The notes below the pieces were generated by a model. It ran no database searches. It worked only from the letters and a program-made list of their open reading frames with translations, and was not told where the DNA came from. A stretch of DNA of 64,000 bases from assembly GCF_032362555.1 (NCBI RefSeq), contig NC_083525.1, forward strand, positions 4,759,501-4,823,500. Reading direction: 5' to 3'. This document shows, piece by piece, positions 12,773 through 24,910 of the stretch. Source of the stretch: Amyelois transitella (lineage: Eukaryota; Arthropoda; Insecta; Lepidoptera; Pyralidae). Numbering within the stretch: the stretch's first letter is position 1; the number at the start of each line of letters is the position of its first letter. A program made the translations under genes and the position numbers.

Positions 12773-15700
12773 TTAATCTACATTTAATTTCCTGAAAGAC
12801 CCGGGCATGCCCATATATTCTTGATTGAAAGTAGTCCCGTCTCTTTTTGATTCATCGGTTACCATTTTGTCTGTATTGGCTATTATTTTTGCCGCTTCTT
12901 CTGTATGCAGAACCTCTTTCCATTGCTCTGAAATATTATAATAATAAAATTTTTATAAGGAAACGACAGAATATAAATAAAGTTGTTTTTTGTTTGCGAA
13001 AATATGAAGTTCCGAGTCCATATACTTTTCATAGTATATGTTCCTAAAGTTTATAAGAACTATATTGCACGTGATTCCAAAAAAATATTGGCTGCTAGTT
13101 TAATGATAAACATTTTTACATACATAGGTACTTTTCCTTATTATTTAGAGGCTACACACCCCTAAAACTTTTAGACAACTTATGCGGAACCTACATGCGA
13201 AGTTTCAAAATTCTAGACCGGCTGGATCAGTGCAATGAACTGTCTGTCAGTCAGTAACAGTACTGAAAAATCAGAAATAAACTCTCCCTTCAGATTCAGA
13301 ATAAAAACGAAAGTGAAACGCAAAAAATAATCAACTTTCGCTAAACCTAATAAAATATAATTTTGAGTAATTCGACGAGCAAACCACGGCTAAAAGCTAC
13401 TACGAATTTATATTTAGAATAACTCAATAGCCGAGTTTAATTATAGTAAATTGCTTTTAATCTAAAGCGCAGTTTCCATTATGATTTTCAATAATGGATT
13501 AATTTGGGAACACGAATCCATTTTGGATCACTTCATAATAAGTGAATCTATAATAGGATTGGTACCGATTTGGGGTAGTACAGTATTGAGTATTATTGTT
13601 TGTTTGTTTGTAAATACTTTATTGCACATAAAAAGAAATGTAACAAAAATAGAACATTCATTGGATATAGAAGAATACGTACAGTGGCGGACTTATCCCA
13701 TTCGGGATTTCTTCCAGTCAATAGCAGGCAGCGCACATAAAAAGCATTGAGGATGCGTAGTAGTAACAGTAGTTTGTAATGTTTCGTAGCATATATTATT
13801 TAGAAGTGGTAAAACACAAACACTTTAACAACCTACAGTCAGATTGAGAACCTCTTTTTTGACACTACAGCTAATAATATGTCTCTCCACTCACCGGCTA
13901 ATTTAGCGCAGCTCTTTTCGTCTCCGCCATAATCTTTTGGTAGAATTTCCTTTGGCACATAGCTATACAGGTCCTCATAAGTACTATGAACATGGATGCG
14001 GTTAGCCACCTTTTCTTTGAGACTTGCTTTCAGAATAGACACCAGCCGGTCGATAAAGCTTGGCGCGTTTAGGATATGGATACCACTTATTTTGGTGCCA
14101 AAACCTTCCTGTAATCGAGACAGAATGTTTTATAAGTGTACTTAAAGCATTAAATAAATTTAGTAGTCACTTAAATAGCTGCTATTTAATAGTCTCAGGG
14201 CCACAGATATTCACACATATCTATGCCATGTATTTATCCTTTACTGGGTAGACAGATCCAATAGCAATTTTCTTTAATTGAATTTTACAATCCGTGTGGG
14301 AAAAAAAATGACGCACACTATTTTATTTTGTTTCGCAACCCGAACAGTATTAGAGCGACCTTCGGAAAATAATACGAGTATAGAAGTACTTACAGTGCAC
14401 AACACTTCTGCTTTTTTAATAACAATCGGATTTAATTTAGTAAGGAGACCGAAATGTATGTTTTTCAAATCTATAATATATTGTTCGCTGGATGTATAAT
14501 CATAGTGAAGTCTATATTCTCCAATCTGTAAAATAAATGTTAACGTAATAGGTTTAAAAATGTCATAGTTTCAGTAACCGCTCATGCATATGCATGCAGC
14601 GGTCACAGTCCATATAACCATGTGTTTTATTATTTAAAATAACATTACTTTTTACATATAAAGGTATATAAAAATATGTAAACAAAAACAGGTTTCAAAA
14701 TGTCATAGTTTCGGTTATCGCTATGCAGCGGTCATGGTCACTATGTGACCACGTCTTTAGCTGTTTAAAACGTACATACTTTTACAAACAAATAACACAA
14801 TTCATTCACACAGTCCATACTCAAAATGGTCAGGTCAAGGAGTACTCTTGACCGACGATAAAGATAAATAACTATCCAGAAATCGTGGCAAATGGACAAA
14901 TGTGGTCTTTGCCTAACGTGATTTCTTATGTATGTTGATATGCTCAGATTAGATAGAAGAGACATTTAATTCTATGGAATCAAGTATACGAGCGAACCCA
15001 GTAACTACTCCGCCACTGACGGTCTCAATACTAATTCATCATCATACACTGGCCGGGATTCCAACTCAAGACCTTTAATTAATACAAGAAAAAAGAATAG
15101 TGTCACAGACAAGCTTACTGCCTGCATCATAGAGACCGTCAAGATATGAGACATCTGTTTGATCTTAAGACAATTTGAACCATAGTCTGCAGAGAAACAT
15201 AAGTCAAGTTTTTCACTAGGTTAATTTAAAACGCTTACCATAAAACATAATCTGAAATATGTTAGTATACTGAACTCCTCTAACTTGTCAGTAACGAATT
15301 GGGTGATCATCACTCTTGATAGGTCCTTCGTGTTTATTTTAGGAAGCGGTATGTAGTTTCTGAAAATGTAATACAAAAATAAGCATGTAATTTTTATGTT
15401 TTTTTAGGTTATATAATACACTGTTGTGATTCGCGATCCTAGATTTTATCTAATATAATATGTCAGTCAACGTTTTCTTTATAAATAAATAGTGCGCATT
15501 CTCTAGCATCGGATGTCTACTTATGATCCAATATGGGTTGGGTTCGTCTGCACGGCGGGACTCCTCTTTCCTTCCTCTATCCTGAGACGGGAGTCGCTTC
15601 GTGTATAAACCTTACCCAATCCGGGTTAATGGATGCACCCCACGCTTCTCTCTAAGGAAGTGAGGATATAACTGAGACTAATGCCAGGAAGAGTACAATC

Positions 15701-16805
15701 TGTGTCTTACTCGAAAGAAAGACGTCACAAAGATAGGTGATTTCCGAGCTGATGCTAGTTAAGATTCGTAAGATTAATAGTAAGTAATATCTATATATAT
15801 AAAAGAAAGTCATGTTAGTTACACCACTTATAACTCAAGAACGGCAGAACAGATTTGGCTGAAAAATGGTAGGGAGGTAGCTTAGAGCCAGGAGACGGAC
15901 ATAGGATAATTTTTATCCCGTTCGACAGCGTTCCCGTGTGACTTGACATGAAACGTCAGTCACTATAAAACGTGGTATAACAAAAAAGAATCAGACTTGG
16001 AATAACAAAACGCAAATGACAGCTATGTAATTGACGTAAATTCAAATAAATCCTACTAATATTATAAATGCGAAAGTTTGTGAGTATGTCAGTATGGATG
16101 TTTGTTACTCTTTCACGCAAAAACTACTGAACCGATTATGATGAAATTTGATATGTAGGTAGCTGAAGACCCAGAATAATATATAAGCTACTTTTTATCT
16201 CGGAGTTCCCGCGGGATTGATAGGGTTTCCATGCGGACGAAGTCGCGGGCGGCCTCTAGTTAAATATAAAAACTACTTACACACAATCCAAAAGTCTGTC
16301 AAATTCTTTAATATTTCTATGCAATGATAATTCCGGCATCAAACCTCTTGATGTAAACAGTTTCTCAATTCGATTTTTAGTGCCTTCGACTGAGCATCTT
16401 GCCAGTAAGTAAAATCTTTCTAATACACCATCCGCTGAAAAAAAACCAGATAATATTCGTAAAACTAAAGTTAGTAACGGCTATACAAGTTTGGATCTTC
16501 CTATGAAAGCAAGATTTATAAAACAAAACAATAGTGTGGAAGAAATCCTTTCTAGGAATAAGTCTTGAGCTTTATGTTTTATTAATGTTCTAAAAATGAA
16601 AAATAAACGAATAAATTGTTTAGATCTAAGACTTACAAAGACACCTGCTCGCCTCAGCCAAATGTGGCTGCTTCTCCATCCAGTCCCTCACAGATTTGAC
16701 GCTCTCAGCGATCGCCCGTGTGTCAGACTGGTTGTAAAATTCTCTCGTCCTCCTCATCTCCTCTGCGGTCACTTTCACTATGGGGTGGTATGGCACGGTC
16801 TCCAT
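12773..16805 (-). CDS. Gene A: CRAL-TRIO domain (alpha-tocopherol transfer protein-like) protein, 6 exons
   Basis: Predicted 314-aa cytosolic carrier of a small hydrophobic ligand. Coding exons on the minus strand: 16805-16637, 16434-16281, 15359-15239, 14525-14394, 14108-13895, 12927-12773, all with GT/AG borders (donors GTAAGT, GTAAGT, GTAAGC, GTAAGT, GTGAGT) and phases 1,2,0,0,1; the joined frame is open to TAA. The start METVPYHPIVKVTAEEM has AAAATGG context. Residues about 17-105 are the helical CRAL-TRIO N-terminal region; 106-263 form the Sec14-like lipid-binding fold with LPKIN, the (D/E)GFG-type exon 5 start (EGFGTKISG) and LPKDYGGDEK; the tail ends GMPGSFRKLNVD. It is the only gene of the cluster on this strand. 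It resembles gene E most (same exon 4 length, similar N-terminus). An AG acceptor 7 nt before the ATG implies a non-coding leader exon. The family call is firm; the ligand is unknown. Confidence 0.93.
13588..13755. repeat. Repeat D copy in intron 5 of gene A
   Basis: TTTGTAAATACTTTATTGCA, GTGGCGGACTTATCCCATTC and GGATTTCTTCCAGTCAATAG. Confidence 0.6.
14549..14770. repeat. Two direct repeats of about 85 bp in intron 3 of gene A
   Basis: AAAATGTCATAGTTTCAGTA at 14556 and AAAATGTCATAGTTTCGGTT at 14697, each followed by GCAGCGGTCA, a GGTC/AGTCC variant, an ATAACCATGTG/TGTGACCACGT variant and TATTTAAAAT/TGTTTAAAAC. The first copy contains the palindrome CATGCATATGCATG. Confidence 0.7.
14829..14925 (+). 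mobile_element. LINE 3' fragment in intron 3 of gene A
   Basis: Contains GGTCAGGTCAAGGAG and AATCGTGGCAAATGGACAAA followed by GTCTTTGCCTAACGTGA, a degraded 3' end of the RTE-like LINE, antisense to gene A. Confidence 0.6.
15525..15702 (+). mobile_element. SINE-B 3' half in intron 2 of gene A
   Basis: GATCCAATATGGGTTGGGTT, GGGAGTCGCTTCGTGTATAA and CTCTCTAAGGAAGTGAGGAT; antisense to gene A. Confidence 0.7.
15788..16030 (+). mobile_element. Helitron-like non-autonomous element in intron 2 of gene A
   Basis: TATATAAAAGAAAGTCATGT, AACTCAAGAACGGCAGAACA and GGGAGGTAGCTTAGAGCCAG are features of a widespread lepidopteran non-autonomous repeat. The class assignment is from memory of such repeats, not proven here. 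Confidence 0.5.
16045..16262 (+). mobile_element. Metulj/Helitron-like non-autonomous element in intron 2 of gene A
   Basis: CCTACTAATATTATAAATGC start, CTCTTTCACGCAAAAACTAC, and CGGACGAAGTCGCGGGCGGC end. It ends 18 nt before the donor of exon 2 (antisense to the gene) and is nearly identical to 40770-40975. Confidence 0.75.
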
Positions 16806-17934
16806 TTTTGAACTGGAAATAGTTTAAGTTACATATATGATGTTTTTTTCTAATATCTTCAGTTTCTTCTAATATCTTTATTTACCTACTTTTGAATGGC
16901 TTGCGTAAGTATTAATTGTTTAAGTCGACATGCTGATATCACTTTTATCACAAGTCGTATCAAATTATTTATTGAAAGTTAGATTGGAAAAGTTTCCAAC
17001 ATTCATTTAGTTTTATTTTTGTACTAACGCTGATACGTATTAACACTGCTTATAACTTAAAATTAAATCGGCGTTTTATCATTTACATTAAAATATGTAG
17101 ATACCCTTATAATATTTTGTATTTTTCACCTATTCGGGTATTTAATTGATGAAATATTGATTTTGATATTATTATTAAAAAATACGAGTATACCTACATT
17201 TAGCTCTTGAATTACTCAGTGATGTATGTAACTGGCGAAGAAACTAAATTTCCTCATGTGTTTCTTGAGAACTGTAGACAAGCTTTAAGAGGATATCGCG
17301 TGTTTCATATGTAAGCGGAAAATAAAAAAGATATTTAGTTTTATGCTGGCTACGGAAGTAGTAAATAGAATATAATTACATATATTTTAATTATGCGGAA
17401 TAAGATAGACGGACCTACATAGCTAACATGCCATACTAAACACAGTAATTTCATAAAGGAACCACAGTAATTATGCTACATGACTTAAAAAGACCACTTA
17501 TTTACTTGCTTGCAAAATCCAAGACAAGATTTTGCTCAGAAACTTTGTACTTAATGAAAAGTTTTGAACGGTTTTTTTTTGTTTTAATTCAGCATCAGAT
17601 TCGAAATATTAATTAGTAACTTTTCATAACATATAGTTTCACTATGTTAGATTGTTTGTTATTTTTTTAAGTTTTAATGACAATATTATATGTTTTTGTA
17701 AATAAAACGTATTTATGTAATTGTAATTTCAGGTCAACCAATAGATGTATTTATTTTTAATTATAGAGGACATGATCATTGACCAGACATTACTATAATG
17801 CGGTAAGTCATATTATAAAGGCAGCATAATTACTATTTAATTGGTTTTGTCTGAGTGCAAAAGGTCAATAATAATTTTCTTGTTTCATAGAAATTATCAA
17901 GATGGAGTTCTACAAAAAGTTTAGAGAATTCAGT

Positions 17935-18010
17935 CGAGTAGTTAATGTGGCTCAAAAACTTGCGCCCATTCAAGTGCACTGGTTTAAATCCCACCACGGC
18001 CATGCAGCTG
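17935..18010 (+). repeat. tRNA-like SINE head
   Basis: GAGTAGTTAATGTGGCTCAA and GGTTTAAATCCCACCACGGC resemble A and B boxes, but there is no proper anticodon stem. Probably a SINE relic. Confidence 0.45.
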
Positions 18011-19294
18011 AGCTACGTACATTAGTTTCTATAGTTTGATGTTCTTACGATGAGTTAACATAGAGAAACTGTAATTCAATAATTTATCATCTTGTGTCTG
18101 TATTTAATCCGTAAGGCATAAAGACAAGATTATACATATGTATGTTCATAAAATATGACTTGCTTCGTATAGAGTCCAACACAAAATTGATAAAACCAAC
18201 GGTCGTAACAAAGTACATGTTAGTTCTTTTATTTAAATAGGCATAATGTTTGCAGAATATACTCGTCAAAAGTGTATTTGCTAAGCGAATCACGTGGGAT
18301 TTGTCAACTCACGCGCACGAATCTGAGATGATCCGGATAACATGTGCTTGTTAGATTATATATTTAAAAATGACTAGTTTTTTTCAGGGACTTCCCATGG
18401 TCGGAATACCGGGTTCTGCCAAACCAATTTATTTAGTTTGGATATGAAGGAAAACAAACATATTCTTGTTTCTTTTAAAATATTATTGGGAAATAATGTA
18501 TTGATCGCTCCTTCTCATTCTTACATTATTACACTTATGAATAGCTTTCGCGTAGGGTTTTCCTCCCGTGGGAATTTTCAGGAAATAACATGTTACAGAT
18601 GTTGTCTGTCTCTGTCCAGTAGTTTTGCGTTCATTCGTTACAAAAACGTTCGTTACATAAAATACAAATCTTTTTATATAGACTACAAGTAATTAAAATA
18701 AAAGCCATTTCTTTTTACTAGTAACGGATAACAGAAATTAATAAAAAATAAAACGTTTATAAAAACTTACATTAAAATAAAAATTATGACTTAAAAGCAG
18801 CAAATTCTTTCATTTTGATATTTTTAAAAGAGAAAACAAAACACAAAACATCAAACTACTACACAAAAAAAGTAACTTGAATCTCAAAACTGAGCCAAAT
18901 AAAAAAAAAACAATTTTTTTTCAGGACTGATAATAGGTTTTCGTCGGAAACTTAAACATTACTGTAACTGTAACAATTTTCTGTATCGCTATTACTCATA
19001 AAATTTTCCTATATTTTGCTTTAACGACCTTAATCAAATATAATATAAACGTGGATTATAAATTATTATGTGTTAGCAGATGAAAATAAGTATTGGATAG
19101 GGTAACATTATATGATTTAATTGACTTTTATGTTGCCCCGGAAGCTCCCGAGAAAGGCAGGAGTAAGCGACCATATAAAATTGACTGAAACTAAAAACTG
19201 ACTAAAAGTAGAGCAAAAAAAAGAAGGCATAATTCAAATAAAAATTAATAACTTTTTATCATGTATGTGAAATGAATTTAAAAAAAAAACTTAC

Positions 19295-19375
19295 ATTATT
19301 TACACAGTTTAAGAGAAACAAGCACTCTGGACCACACTTTTTGATGTAATGTCCAAGCCATGAGCACCGGACTGA
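19295..19375 (-). other. Possible 5' leader exon and start site of gene A, with a short uORF
   Basis: Gene A has an AG acceptor (TTTCCAG, 16819-16813) 7 nt before its ATG, so a leader exon should exist upstream on the minus strand. The best candidate I see ends with the donor AATAAT|GTAAGT at 19295/19294 and begins at an insect-type initiator TCAGT (19375-19371). It holds a 21-codon uORF (ATG 19361-19359, TAA 19298-19296) that ends one base before the donor. No clear TATA box is seen. The linkage is inference only; other donors in the 13-kb spacer cannot be excluded. Confidence 0.3.
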
Positions 19376-20027
19376 CCTTACGCGTCAAGTGGAAGACATA
19401 CAACGTTTTGTACATGTTGTAAATAGCCTTAAACGTGTTGACATATTATTTACTGCATTAACTTAAGGCGCTGGACACAAGATGTGTACGATAAGGGGAG
19501 ATCGAACAGGTATAGTTTTTTCGCGTTCATTTCATACAAAATATCCAAAAAAAGCGGTCAAATACGAATCGAATTCGCACACGAAAGGTTTCGTGACATT
19601 TACACATTTGTTACGAAATAAAAAACTATTTAGTTTTTTATTAACGTTTTTATATGTTTTTTAAAATTGATCAAAAATAGCTTAAAAATTTTAAAAGTTT
19701 CTTGTTTGGAGCCCTTAAAATTATTTTATTGTTTATTTTTATTTATTTTTTTTATTTAAACAACTAAACATTCTGTGAAAATTTTAAGCATCTACTTGTT
19801 ACCGTTATTATATTGAGCATAAATATACGAAAAAGCACCACGTTTATTGTATAGGGTCTTTATATTTGAATATTTAGTATTTGTTGTTATAGCGGTAACG
19901 TAATTTCATAATTTGTAAAATTTTAAGGGTAAAAGAGTTCCGTTTTAACCTGAAAGGTATTAGGTACGAAACGTTAAAAAAGGTAAAACGTCGCCTTAAA
20001 ATTATATTAAATCTACATACACAAAAA

Positions 20028-20205
20028 CTTCTTTATCCAGGGTAAGTCCCCGTTTAACTGGATGATGGAATTGAGATTCAGATCTCATCACCTAAAATAG
20101 GTAATTAAGAGCTCTTTCTTGATTGATTTTTACAATCTGCGCAAGAAGTATTTGGCAAATACTATATTTTTTCTTTGCTTCCAGACCAGCATGAAAGCTA
20201 TAAAC
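20028..20205 (-). mobile_element. SINE-A copy, type-2 head
   Basis: GATGATGGAATTGAGATTCA body with CAATCTGCGCAAGAAGTATT and TTGCTTCCAGACCAGCATGA head. Confidence 0.7.
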
Positions 20206-20404
20206 AAGCTTATAGAAAAGTGTTAAATTCTAGTTTGAGAACTGTACGAAGTTTTTACTGTCGGGACTAAAAACTATGAGGATCTCGAAAAAACTGTAAA
20301 AAAGTCACTATCAACTATTTAATAGGAATTTAAGCGCCGTGAAAAAATTACTTCTCTCCTAAAAAACTTCTGGATAACATAAGTCATATAAAAAAATAAC
20401 ATTT

Positions 20405-20800
20405 TCACATGATTTATGCCTATGTGGCATAGTGTGCTTGCTTCTGAGTCACAAGGACTCGGGTTCGAATGCATAAGCAATGATAACAAGGTTTTTCTGA
20501 TTGATACGGGTCATCAATATATATATCAGTAATAGTGATTGTTTCTGGTTCTGATATAATGATATATTTATTGACTAATTGATATGGATCTGATGTCAGC
20601 AGATTTTTCATCCTGGCATTGGTCACGGTTGCATCCTCACGTCTCAGGAGAGGACGCCTTTTGATCATGATTTATTTAATAATAATTATTAAAAACATAA
20701 AGAATGGTTTCATTATTATCCCATAAGGTAACGTAAGAAAACTTACTTTGGGGTTCACTCAATCTGTACAAATTTTATAATTATAAATTATTATTTTTGA
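20405..20800 (+). mobile_element. SINE-C interrupted by a SINE-B fragment
   Basis: tRNA-like head (TATGTGGCATAGTGTGCTTG, then ACTCGGGTTCGAATGC), a body with GGTTTTTCTGATTGATACGG, an inserted reverse SINE-B piece at about 20605-20672 (CCTGGCATTGGTCACGGTTG), then the SINE-C end ACTTACTTTGGGGTTCACTC. A nested repeat. Confidence 0.6.
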
Positions 20801-21119
20801 CAAAGTAACAGTCTTGTATGACACTATTTTTTGAGATACTGGTGAGAATTAAACTAAAGAGCTGATGCGGCCAAAGGATTGGAAACGTAAACTGGTATTA
20901 AAGATATTTTTACCATAAATTGTACTTATTCAAATTAAATATCTTAAACGTCCTCTACAACTTATATAAAAAAATACCGCACAATGGTGAAATATTATAA
21001 TGACACTTTTTCTTTCACTTGTGCACAGTTATAAATATATAATTTATTTTCTCTTCACATACGAGTAAGAGTGTCATATACATAATATTTTATGTGAACT
21101 TGTAAGACCAGCCGTCACA

Positions 21120-21225
21120 TTTTACAGAACATCACAGTGTACATTCTCAAGACTCACCTCTCTGGAGAAGAGCCCAGGGTTCGCCTTACGATCATGATCC
21201 TGGATTGAGTAAGTCAGATATTATG
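21120..21225 (-). mobile_element. SINE-B 3' fragment
   Basis: CTCACCTCTCTGGAGAAGAG, CCCAGGGTTCGCCTTACG and ATCCTGGATTGAGTAAGTC. Confidence 0.65.
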
Positions 21226-21239
21226 ATTCAGAGACAGTG

Positions 21240-21360
21240 CATACGTCTTAATCCATTACGGGTAAGGCAGAGCCAATGGTCTGACGAAAATCAAAGGCCA
21301 CGTCCATCTGGATAGTTTAACGCTGGAATTGAGATAGGCTGTCGCCTAAAAAACCCGCAA
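21240..21360 (-). mobile_element. SINE-A 3' half
   Basis: TTACGGGTAAGGCAGAGCCA, CGTCCATCTGGATAGTTTAA and AGGCTGTCGCCTAAAA. Confidence 0.6.
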
Positions 21361-21794
21361 TACATTAAAAAAGTAAATTTATCCTCAAGGAAACGTAAAA
21401 CATTCATTGTTTCCTTCAAAATGTCAAATAAAGTATTTATTTTTATATTGCACAGCATAACAATGCATTACCTACTTTAAAGAATAAAAATAGTATAATA
21501 TTGCCAAATCTTTACTTAACTTGAAAATTATACTTTAAATGGGTATCTACTGTGAAAATATTCAACATCATAATGCTCATATTTATCACAATTGCTTATT
21601 CGCTTAATGAAAAAAATTGTATTATCTTAATTATAGGAACTAGGTACTCTCTTTAATTTGAATTAAAATTACATATATTTGAGCATGTCTTTATGCATTA
21701 CGGGGTAGGCAAATACATAAAATATGTTTGATGTTCAGATAAATATTAATATACATTGAATCATGGAGAAATCGTCAACAAATGTTTTTAATAA

Positions 21795-22045
21795 ATAAAT
21801 CGATACTAATATTATAAAGCTGAAGAGTTTGTTTGTTTGAACGCTCGAATTGAAAAATTCTTTTTGTGTTGAATCGACCATTTATAAATGATTAGGCTAT
21901 ATAACATCACGCTGCAGCAATTAGGAGCGAAAAAATAATGGAAAATGTGAAAAAAGAAACGGGGTAAATTATTCATCCTTGAGGGCTTCAATTATGCCCA
22001 AAATAACTATTACACGCGGACGAAGTCGCGGGCACAGCTAGTAAA
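21795..22045 (+). mobile_element. Metulj-like element, diverged
   Basis: ATCGATACTAATATTATAAA start and ACGCGGACGAAGTCGCGGGC end, with a different core (ACGCTGCAGCAATTAGGAGC). Confidence 0.6.
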
Positions 22046-24324
22046 TAATAATAATATTTGGTCTTAACGACTAGCTCAAAAAGGTTCATAGTCTATGTCA
22101 TATAAATTCGCTTAAATATTAGCGCAGAACTTAAAATAAATTTGATATTTAAATTAATTCCAAGGTGAGGTTCAAGGCAGCCTTTTAGTTGTATGTTTGA
22201 ACTATAACCTAGACAGTGTAAGATTAATAACATAATTACAACCCATTATGACCAAAATATTGTTAAGTAATGGACATGTTCTGTTAATAAATGGTTCATG
22301 AAATAACTTATGAGATGAGAATGTAAGTACCTATATAACTCATAGTACTAAGTGCTCTTTGAACTTTACTGTTACTTACGTACGTACGTATGCATACCGT
22401 ACGTTACGTCTTTAGGTTCCTTACAGTATTGGCAGTATCAACAGTCACCAGACTAATAGAAATGCTGGTGAGAGTTGATAAAATAAATTACCATCAATGT
22501 AAAATGAGTTATCGTAGCTTTTGTACACAGAGTAAAAAAAATATAGTGCTGGGTAGCTGGTAGGCAATCGATTGCAAAAGTACTAATTAAGAACAGGGAT
22601 GTCGATTTTCAAGTCTCTAGACCCAGCGGTTTAGACTGTGCGTTGTCTGTCAGTCAGTCAATCAGTGAAGAAAGAGTCTTAGATTTAAATTTCTAACAAA
22701 AACATTGAGCAAAAGTCTATCACAATTGGGTAAGTATGAAAATCCGAATCCGTTGATACTTCTGTTCGCGACTATACTTTGATAGAATTAAATTGTTTGC
22801 TTCAACATAAGTCAGACTAAATATTTACCTTAAGATTTTCCGGTTAGCCAGTAATATGCGTTAAAGGACATCAGTTGCTTTGTTATTGCCGCCATTTCAA
22901 ATTATTATTACGCACTTAGCTATATTATTAAATTACGTAGGTATTTAAGTTGTTGCATAAATAATGCATAGAATTTGTCTTACATTTTTATAGAAAATTC
23001 ATTATAGGTAATATGAAAGTTGGATCACTTCTACATGGTCAAGTTGAAACTATTATTTTTAAACCATGGATTTCTTATGAAATCATATTTATATACGATA
23101 TTTTGTACATATTTTATTAATTATTCAATAAAAATAAAACCAAATTACCTAGCTTTAAATTTTTTTTTTATTTAGGTTTTTATGTTGAAAGTAAAAATCA
23201 AAAGAACACTGTATCAAAGAAACAAAAGAGTTTCGCGCGAAAATTTTCATTTAACGACTTTTGTTCCTTTAGAAATCAAATTTTATTTCTCTAAAGGTGT
23301 GTATAGTAAAGAGTAGGAATCAAAAATAACCAAAATGTATGTAACAAAATTACATGAACTGGCCACTTAAATACAAATATTTAAATATTACGTATATGTA
23401 AGTGTATATTACATTAAAAAATATTTTAAAGCAATATATGTACACAGATAAAACCACATTAAATAATTTGCGACGTGTACAAAAATATTCTCCCAAGATT
23501 TACGTGTCATGCACAAAGTACCTTGATATAATGCAATGCAGAAGTCAATCTGGTAGCCTTGGGCCATTTAAACAAAAAAACTGTCATGTAACATTGTAAA
23601 TTATTTTTAAATAATATGTATTTATATGCTTTCTTCTAATACGAGTGAATATTGAATTCTATAATCTCCGTGGAAAGATAAATCTGTACGCTCATTTCTC
23701 CGATATAATTCAGTCAAATTTGGTATAAAATGTCTCTCCATCTGTATATTTTCTTCGTATACCTAAAATACTTTTATACTTAAATACATTTCATTATCTT
23801 GTGAGTAACAAGGATTGCAAGTATAATAAATGAATGAAATTCCCTATTCTGCTCATAACAAATAGTGTATTCAAGATATACATAGATGATGCGCAAAAGG
23901 CTGCCAAATCACATTAAGCAATCTCTTCCAGGCAACCTAAATAAATATAAGGTTCGCGTAATTTGAAAAAGGAGCATTGTGAACAGAACCCAACGGGGAA
24001 TTTACACCTTCAGCTAATTAAGATAATTCTCAAAACAAAGATTTCCTGAAACATTTCTCCTGGAATAAAAGGGTTAAATTTCGTGTATTTTGAAATTATT
24101 ATTGTTGCCTCTTGAGGGAGGTTCGAAGTTATCAGCTTAGCAGATAATAGCATTATAAAGTGTTGAGGCATATTGTTCTTGAGTTTTCAACCGACTTCCC
24201 AAAAAAAGATGTAATGGTTTTAGATTATCTTAAATAACCTTTTAGAAAATTGCTTTTTATTTGATAATATATTTTATATATTTACCTGATGGCACCTTCA
24301 GTTGTAGAAGCGTTTAGTCCCGGT

Positions 24325-24510
24325 CACGGCCCTTGTCTCATTTGCTTCCATGCTGGTTTGGTAGCAAAGAAAAAGCATTCTAGCTGCTTCTTGGACAGAT
24401 TAAAAAGGCTGTCACGGGAATGGCGTATAAACTTAGGACTTTTTTTAGGCAATGAGCTAGCAAACTGTCGTTATTTGAATCTCAGTTTCATCATGAAGCC
24501 ACACTCCTTA
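24325..24510 (+). mobile_element. SINE-A copy, type-2 head
   Basis: CCATGCTGGTTTGGTAGCAA head joined to GGCAATGAGCTAGCAAACTG and TTGAATCTCAGTTTCATCAT body. Confidence 0.7.
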
Positions 24511-24769
24511 CTTATTATGTTCAGGAACATGATATGCTTAAATTATAACTTTATATCGTCTAACACGGTAACTTGAAACTATCAAGAAAGTTTGAACTGA
24601 ACCACTAACAGGCTGTTAGGATACAAGTCTTCTAAGATGATTTATGTTGTACTTCGAAGCGGCATGTGTTTGAACGGAGATTTTCAATTTAACGGAGATT
24701 GAGTAAGATATGGATGAAACAGAAAAAAAAATAGTTGACGTATTAATGATAGTATTGACGTATATATTA

Positions 24770-24910
24770 TATACATACATACATAAAATCACGCCTCTTT
24801 CCCGGAGGGGTAGGCAAAGACTATCCCTTTCCACTTGCCACGATCTCTGCATACTTCCTTCGCTTCATCCACATTCATAACTCTCTTCATTCAAGCTCGG
24901 CGGTTTCGGG
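24770..24910 (-). mobile_element. 3' fragment of the RTE-like LINE
   Basis: Reverse complement of the LINE 3' end: CATA repeats, then CACGCCTCTTTCCCGGAGGG, then the part encoding the CMKRVMNVDEAKEVC region. It is close to the copy in gene B and so probably recent. Confidence 0.8.

Noticed and set aside
18438..18692. 84-aa open frame
   Set aside because: AT-rich with a repeat-like stretch (CTCCCGTGGGAATTTTCAGG); no domain.
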